From positions 79,397-143,396 of the forward strand of contig DHOU01000040.1 in assembly GCA_002409745.1 (NCBI GenBank): DNA of 64,000 nt, written 5' to 3'. Below, one piece after another: positions 59,732 to 64,000 of this stretch. Numbering within the stretch: the stretch's first letter is position 1; each line of letters begins with the position of its first letter. Source of the stretch: Bacteroidales bacterium UBA5382 (GTDB lineage: Bacteria; Bacteroidota; Bacteroidia; Bacteroidales; Dysgonomonadaceae). A model generated the notes under the pieces. That model was not told where the DNA came from. It was given only the letters and a program-made list of their open reading frames with translations, and did no database searches. The position numbers were made by a program, and so were the translations under genes.

Positions 59732-60505
59732 ATGAGAATATTGATTTTAGGAGCCGGCAAGATGGGGTCGTTCTTTGCCGACGTGTTGAGTTTCGACCAT
59801 GATGTCGCGGTTTTCGATATCGAGCCCAAGCGTTTGCGGTTTATTTACAACACGCAGCGTATGACGGATCCGCAAGAAATAAAGGAGTTTTCACCTGAAC
59901 TTGTGATTAATGCCGCGACGCTCAAGTTCACCATCGAGGCCTTTCAACGCGTGTTGCCTTACCTGCCGATGCAGTGCATCCTGAGCGATATCGCTTCGGT
60001 AAAAACCGGTCTCAAAGAATTTTACGAAAGTTCCGGAAGGCCGTTTGTCTCCACGCACCCTATGTTCGGGCCGACCTTTGCCAGCCTTAGCGATCTGAGC
60101 ACCCAAAGCGCCATCATCATTTCCGAATCGATGCATTTGGGGAAAGTGTTTTTCCGCGACCTCTACCATCACCTGCGCTTAAATGTTTTTGAATATACAT
60201 TTGAGGAGCATGATGAGACGATTGCCTATTCGCTTTCCATCCCGTTTGCCTCGACATTGGTGTTCGCCTCGGTGATGAAGCATCAGAACGCGCCCGGAAC
60301 CACCTTCAAACGTCACATGGGCATTGCCCAGGGACTCCTTTCGGAAGACGATTTTTTGTTAACCGAAATACTTTTCAACCCCTACACTCCCGATCAGGTG
60401 AAACGCATCCGCGAAAAGTTGAAAGAACTGCTCGTCATTATCGAACAAAAGGATAGCGAGAAGATGAAAGAGTTCCTGATGCGGGTACGCAAGAATATCG
60501 AATAA
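59732..60505 (+). CDS. tyrA: Prephenate dehydrogenase
   Basis: NAD(P)-dependent oxidative decarboxylation of prephenate to 4-hydroxyphenylpyruvate in tyrosine synthesis. The 257 residues contain the Rossmann loop ILGAGKMGSFF at 5-15, VINAATLKFTIEAF, LSDIASVKTGL near 92 and the catalytic-region STHPMFGPTF near 109 with its conserved His. Start at ATG 59732; an in-frame TTG at 59696 would overlap the gene-end repeat and adds residues outside the Rossmann fold. Last gene of the operon (54 bases after the DAHPS-CM stop). Confidence 0.94.
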   Translation: MRILILGAGKMGSFFADVLSFDHDVAVFDIEPKRLRFIYNTQRMTDPQEIKEFSPELVINAATLKFTIEAFQRVLPYLPMQCILSDIASVKTGLKEFYESSGRPFVSTHPMFGPTFASLSDLSTQSAIIISESMHLGKVFFRDLYHHLRLNVFEYTFEEHDETIAYSLSIPFASTLVFASVMKHQNAPGTTFKRHMGIAQGLLSEDDFLLTEILFNPYTPDQVKRIREKLKELLVIIEQKDSEKMKEFLMRVRKNIE

Positions 60506-60612
60506 GCAGCCTGTCGAAAGAAATTTCTATCTTATATGCTTTTTTAACGCTATTCTGCGCTTTTTGAGTAATAAAATAAACTTTTTTAGCCTGTTTCGTC
60601 CGCTTAATTCCA

Positions 60613-60620
60613 TAGTTTTG
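60613..60620 (+). promoter_or_regulatory. -7 promoter element for hppA
   Basis: TAGTTTTG matches TAnnTTTG, 46 bases before the ATG. The leader can pair TTTTGAAAAG with CTTTTCAAAA (about 60616-60652). Confidence 0.55.
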
Positions 60621-60665
60621 AAAAGTTTTTTTCAAATTTTCATCTTTTCAAAATAATCTAATTCA

Positions 60666-63062
60666 ATGGACAAAGGTAAAAATATTCTATTGTTAACAAG
60701 CTTGTTCTTGATTTCGAGTATGAGTTTGTCGGCCAGTGAACTGGATCTGGCCATTCCTGATTTGCACGAAGGCGTTTTCCATATCTGGGGGAGAACGGTA
60801 AGTTCGTGGAATTTTCTGTTCTACGGAGCATTGGTGATTTTAGGCACGCTGGGATTCAGCCTTTTGCTGTTTCGCCAAGTGAAGAAGCTCCCTGCTCACC
60901 AATCGATGTTGACGGTGGCGAAAACCATTTATGCTACTTGCCGCACCTATCTGTTGCAGCAAGGCAAATTCTTATTGATGCTTTTTGCGTTGATTGCGGC
61001 TATCTTATGCGTTTACTTTTTCGCCCTGGCGGGGCAAACCGTTCCGGTGGTCGCGCAGGTGCTGCTGTTTTCGGTTGTGGGCATGCTGGGTTCTTATTCC
61101 GTGGCATGGTACGGCATCCGGGTAAACACCTATGCGAATGCGCGTACGGCTTTCGCCTCGTTGAGCGGGCGGCCGCTGGATGTGGTCAACATTCCGCTGC
61201 GGGCCGGTATGAGCGTGGGACTTTTCCTGATATCCCTGGAACTGGTGATGATGGTAACGATCCTGCTGTTTGTGCCGCGTGAGATTGTGGGCATCTGTTT
61301 TCTCGGCTTTGCTATCGGAGAATCGTTGGGCGCGAGCGCTCTGCGGATAGCCGGCGGGATCTTTACCAAGATAGCCGACATCGGTTCCGACCTGATGAAG
61401 GTTATTTTTAAAGTCAAGGAAGACGACCCGCGCAACCCCGGCGTGATAGCCGACTGTACGGGCGATAACGCGGGCGACAGCGTAGGCCCCACGGCCGACG
61501 GCTTCGAAACATACGGCGTGACGGGTGTGGCGCTGATCACCTTTATCACCCTTGCCGTGGCCGACCCGGCCATCCAAGCCAAACTGATCGTCTGGATTTT
61601 CGGAATGCGCTTTTTGATGGATTTCCTCTCGGGTTGTTCGTTCTTTATCAATCAGGCGATTTCCAAAAAACTCTACGGTAACCGCGAGAAGTTTAATTTC
61701 GAGGCGCCTCTGACACATCTTATCTGGATCGCCGCCACGCTCTGCATTTCGTCGGCTTTCTTTATGAGTCATCTGTTGTTGGGCGATATGGCCGATCCGA
61801 CATTGTGGTGGAAACTGGCCATCATCATCAGTTGCGGCACGCTCGCGGCAGTGTTGATTCCTGAATTTACCAAAATATTCACCAGTTCCCGATCGGGACA
61901 TGTAAAGGAAATCGTGACCGCTTCGCGCGAAGGAGGCCCCTCGCTCAATATTCTTTCGGGCATCGTCGCGGGTAATTTCAGTGCATTCTGGACAGGCTTG
62001 TTGATTGCGGCGCTGATGTTGGTTGCTTATTTTACCTCGATGATGGGGCTCGATGCGGTGATCGGACCGCATGCCGGCATCTTCGCATTCGGACTGGTAG
62101 CTTTCGGGATGCTCTGCATGGGGCCGGTGACGATTGCTGTGGATAGCTATGGTCCCGTGGCCGACAATGCCCAATCGATTTTCGAATTATCGCAAATCGA
62201 AGGGATCGAGGGCGTGCACGAGTCGATCGAAAAGGAGTTCGGTTTCAAGCCCGATTTCGAGAGAGCCAAATATTATCTGGAATCCAACGACTCGGCGGGG
62301 AATACTTTTAAGGCGACGGCCAAGCCGGTGTTGATCGGGACGGCGGTTACGGGTGCTACAACGATGATTTTCTCCATTATCCTCTTGCTCGAAAAGGTAG
62401 GAGCGTTACACATTTCGCTGACCGACGCGCCGGTGATTCTGGGATTGATTTGCGGAGGAGCCGTGGTCTTCTGGTTCAGCGGAGCTTCCATGCAAGCCGT
62501 CACTACCGGGGCTTACCGGGCGGTGGAATTTATTAGGCGGACATTCAACTTTGCAAAGAAAGAGGCCGACATGGACGATTCTATCTCAGTCGTTAAAATT
62601 TGTACGCAATATGCGCAAAAAGGAATGTGGAACATTTTTATAGCGCTTATATCGCTCACGCTGGCTTTCGCTTTCGGCGATCCCAATTTCTTTGTGGCGT
62701 ATTTGATTTCCATCGCCGTGTTCGGATTATTCCAGGCCATTTACATGGCCAATGCAGGCGGCAGTTGGGACAATGCCAAGAAGGTGGTGGAAGTGGATTT
62801 GAAGGAAAAGAATACGCCGCTGCACGAAGCGTCGATTGTCGGCGATACGGTGGGCGATCCGTTCAAGGACACGACATCGGTATCGTTGAATCCGATCATC
62901 AAGTTTTCCACCCTTTTCGGATTGCTGGCAACGGAAATGTCCATCCAGATGAAATATGTCGAAACAACGGATATATCGCTTTATATTGCCATTCCGTTTT
63001 TGATTCTGGGGCTTTGTTTCGTATGGCGATCATTCTACCGGATGAGAATACCCACCGTCTAA
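60666..63062 (+). CDS. hppA: Membrane-bound ion-translocating pyrophosphatase
   Basis: Hydrolyses pyrophosphate and pumps H+ and/or Na+ across the inner membrane. The 798 residues have an N-terminal signal-like segment, then about 16 helices. The substrate motif DDPRNPGVIADCTGDNAGDS lies near 255-275 (the consensus is [20 protein letters not shown], so several positions differ), and the second acidic cluster is NAGGSWDNAKK near 695. The segment AGNTFKATAK has Lys where K+-dependent enzymes have Ala, which points to a K+-independent or divergent clade. Ion selectivity cannot be decided by eye. Confidence 0.94.
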   Translation: MDKGKNILLLTSLFLISSMSLSASELDLAIPDLHEGVFHIWGRTVSSWNFLFYGALVILGTLGFSLLLFRQVKKLPAHQSMLTVAKTIYATCRTYLLQQGKFLLMLFALIAAILCVYFFALAGQTVPVVAQVLLFSVVGMLGSYSVAWYGIRVNTYANARTAFASLSGRPLDVVNIPLRAGMSVGLFLISLELVMMVTILLFVPREIVGICFLGFAIGESLGASALRIAGGIFTKIADIGSDLMKVIFKVKEDDPRNPGVIADCTGDNAGDSVGPTADGFETYGVTGVALITFITLAVADPAIQAKLIVWIFGMRFLMDFLSGCSFFINQAISKKLYGNREKFNFEAPLTHLIWIAATLCISSAFFMSHLLLGDMADPTLWWKLAIIISCGTLAAVLIPEFTKIFTSSRSGHVKEIVTASREGGPSLNILSGIVAGNFSAFWTGLLIAALMLVAYFTSMMGLDAVIGPHAGIFAFGLVAFGMLCMGPVTIAVDSYGPVADNAQSIFELSQIEGIEGVHESIEKEFGFKPDFERAKYYLESNDSAGNTFKATAKPVLIGTAVTGATTMIFSIILLLEKVGALHISLTDAPVILGLICGGAVVFWFSGASMQAVTTGAYRAVEFIRRTFNFAKKEADMDDSISVVKICTQYAQKGMWNIFIALISLTLAFAFGDPNFFVAYLISIAVFGLFQAIYMANAGGSWDNAKKVVEVDLKEKNTPLHEASIVGDTVGDPFKDTTSVSLNPIIKFSTLFGLLATEMSIQMKYVETTDISLYIAIPFLILGLCFVWRSFYRMRIPTV

Positions 63063-63072
63063 CGCCTCTAAG

Positions 63073-63083
63073 CCGTTTCACGG
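63073..63083. repeat. Short palindrome, CCGTTTCACGG
   Basis: Eleven bases after the hppA stop; the surrounding TAACGCCTC...GCCGTTTCACGGATAAAA matches the element at 46586-46640 after the xylR-like gene. Arms CCGT/ACGG. Confidence 0.4.
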
Positions 63084-63095
63084 ATAAAAGCAGGC

Positions 63096-63151
63096 ATGTG
63101 TCTTGTCCTGAAATAGATTTACACTAAAACTTATTTCAGGATAAGACACAT
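63096..63151. repeat. 20-bp inverted repeat between hppA and the isomerase-like gene
   Basis: The left arm at 63096-63115 starts ATGTGTCTTG and the right arm at 63132-63151 ends AAGACACAT. All 20 positions pair, one of them G-U, around a 16-base loop. Only three T follow the right arm. It could be a bidirectional terminator between convergent genes or the remnant ends of a small insertion element. Confidence 0.75.
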
Positions 63152-63180
63152 TTAACGCTCACGTACCAACCCTAAGAAAT

Positions 63181-64000
63181 TTATAATATATCTTCCGCTA
63201 TCCGATTGAAATAATCGACCGACTGTTTTATCTGCGGTAAATTATTCTCCCAGTCGGCTTCATATTCTATCGTGAAATAGCCCTTGAAGTGTTGCCGCTT
63301 GAGCTCCTGCATCATATCCTTTACATTCAGGACACCCGTTCCCCATACCACATCTTCCAGGATCCCGTCCTCTCCTTTAGGGGCAATATCCTTAAAATGC
63401 AACGAAACGATTCGTCCTTCCAATTGTTTGAGGGCCGATACCGGCTCTATGCTCATCCTCTTGTAATGACCTACATCGGCACAAGCGCCTAACAACGGAG
63501 CTCTTTGACCGATGTTCTTCAGCAATATCTCCGGCTTCCAATACGAATTTTCATTCGGATGATTATGGGTCGCGACTTTTATGCGGTATTTCTTAGCCAT
63601 GGCTTCCACCACGTCCCAATCTTCACGGGCCGGCTCGGCGCTGATAAACTCCATCTTCATCTTTTTGGCAAAAGAAAATACGGACTCCCATTCGTCCCGT
63701 TCGGCTACCCAAACCCCTGAAGAGACAATCCGGATATTCCTTTTCTTTGCTTCCTGCCTGAGCTTTTTTTGTTGCCCGTCATTCAACTGGTAGCCGAAAA
63801 CGTCGTCCCCGAATCCGTTCCCGAGTTTCTGACCGGGATAGATTTCGATGAAACGGATTCCCAAATCCTGCGTTTTATCCAATGATTCCATGACTGAAAA
63901 CAGATGGAAAGTATACGATTGCATGGAAAGGTGCCACCCCTGTTTATCCGCCTTTGTTTGATTCTTGTGCTGCGCGCAGGCCGTACCCGATAAAAGGCAC
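63181..64000 (-). CDS. Secreted xylose-isomerase-like TIM-barrel protein (sugar phosphate isomerase/epimerase family), 5' end beyond the window
   Basis: The frame stays open from the stop codon at 63181 to the right edge. Upstream of the internal ATG (63924) it continues with GWHLS and further back LLSGTACAQ, which looks like the end of a signal peptide, so the true start lies outside. The visible 272 residues form an AP-endonuclease-family-2-like barrel: GIRFIEIYPGQKLG, VSSGVWVAERDEWESVF, KVATHNHPNENSYWKPE, GACADVGHYKRM, VSLHFKDI and FTIEYEADW supply the usual metal-binding Glu, His and Asp. Exported members are common in Bacteroidota and are thought to act on sugars. Specific reaction unknown. 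Confidence 0.88.
   Translation of the reverse strand, partial: CLLSGTACAQHKNQTKADKQGWHLSMQSYTFHLFSVMESLDKTQDLGIRFIEIYPGQKLGNGFGDDVFGYQLNDGQQKKLRQEAKKRNIRIVSSGVWVAERDEWESVFSFAKKMKMEFISAEPAREDWDVVEAMAKKYRIKVATHNHPNENSYWKPEILLKNIGQRAPLLGACADVGHYKRMSIEPVSALKQLEGRIVSLHFKDIAPKGEDGILEDVVWGTGVLNVKDMMQELKRQHFKGYFTIEYEADWENNLPQIKQSVDYFNRIAEDIL

Noticed and set aside
61005..62174. 389-codon open frame on the minus strand inside hppA
   Set aside because: It lies antisense to a certain gene with strong codon bias, has a low-complexity His/Arg/Gln-rich product and no recognisable domain.
63096..63151. Complete insertion sequence
   Set aside because: Only 56 bases in total with no transposase; at most a remnant.

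Overview
The window is a chromosomal segment of a Bacteroidota (order Bacteroidales) bacterium. The signs are a SusC/SusD pair, many outer-membrane lipoproteins, a type IX secretion gene (porV), a DAHP synthase-chorismate mutase fusion, and at least 21 copies of the Bacteroidota -7 promoter element TAnnTTTG placed just upstream of genes. The genus cannot be fixed from the sequence; a Tannerellaceae/Dysgonomonadaceae-like organism is a guess.

Layout. 1-1,250: ychF. 1,330-20,118: a sugar/glycan utilisation locus with its own LacI-type regulator and three matching operators, an L-fucose/D-arabinose isomerase, SusC, SusD, a third surface lipoprotein, two DUF2961 (GH172) enzymes, an unclassified secreted (alpha/alpha)-barrel-like enzyme, a DUF6786 lipoprotein, a FucP symporter and an AraB-like ribulokinase. 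There is no fuculose-phosphate aldolase and no alpha-L-fucosidase. The set fits D-arabinose (D-arabinofuranose glycan) use through D-ribulose and D-ribulose-5-phosphate better than L-fucose use. 20,150-36,000: housekeeping and envelope genes, including a biotin-dependent carboxyltransferase, a DEAD-box helicase with a long leader, a phosphatase-like lipoprotein lacking its catalytic Cys, NhaA, two thioredoxin-fold proteins, GpmA and an envelope lipoprotein cluster. 36,000-45,150: rex, a FAH-family hydrolase, porV-ispF, a cobalamin adenosyltransferase, and dnaE-trxA on the minus strand. 45,400-47,840: a XylR-like regulator, a 42-bp tandem repeat array and a DUF6261 gene. 48,000-54,000: a probable xenosiderophore uptake cluster (PchR-like AraC regulator, ferric-reductase-like membrane protein, TonB receptor, DUF4374 lipoprotein, small membrane protein). 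54,130-56,117: POT peptide transporter. 56,260-60,505: the pheA-aminotransferase-DAHPS/CM-tyrA aromatic amino acid operon. 60,600-63,062: membrane pyrophosphatase. 63,181-end: a secreted xylose-isomerase-like TIM-barrel protein that runs off the window.

Most notable items. (1) A textbook ribosome-mediated attenuator lies in front of pheA: a promoter, an 18-codon leader peptide with five Phe and three Tyr codons, an 11-bp antiterminator and an overlapping 12-bp terminator with a T-tract. (2) A candidate D-arabinan/D-arabinose utilisation locus. (3) Six and a half 42-bp direct repeats, each carrying two short palindromes, directly upstream of a DUF6261 gene. (4) A tyrosine-phosphatase-like lipoprotein whose HC of the HCx5R loop is changed to TG, and a thioredoxin-fold protein with no CxxC. 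(5) Several large nested inverted repeats and short recurring elements at gene ends.

No tRNA, rRNA, CRISPR array, transposase or phage gene was recognised.
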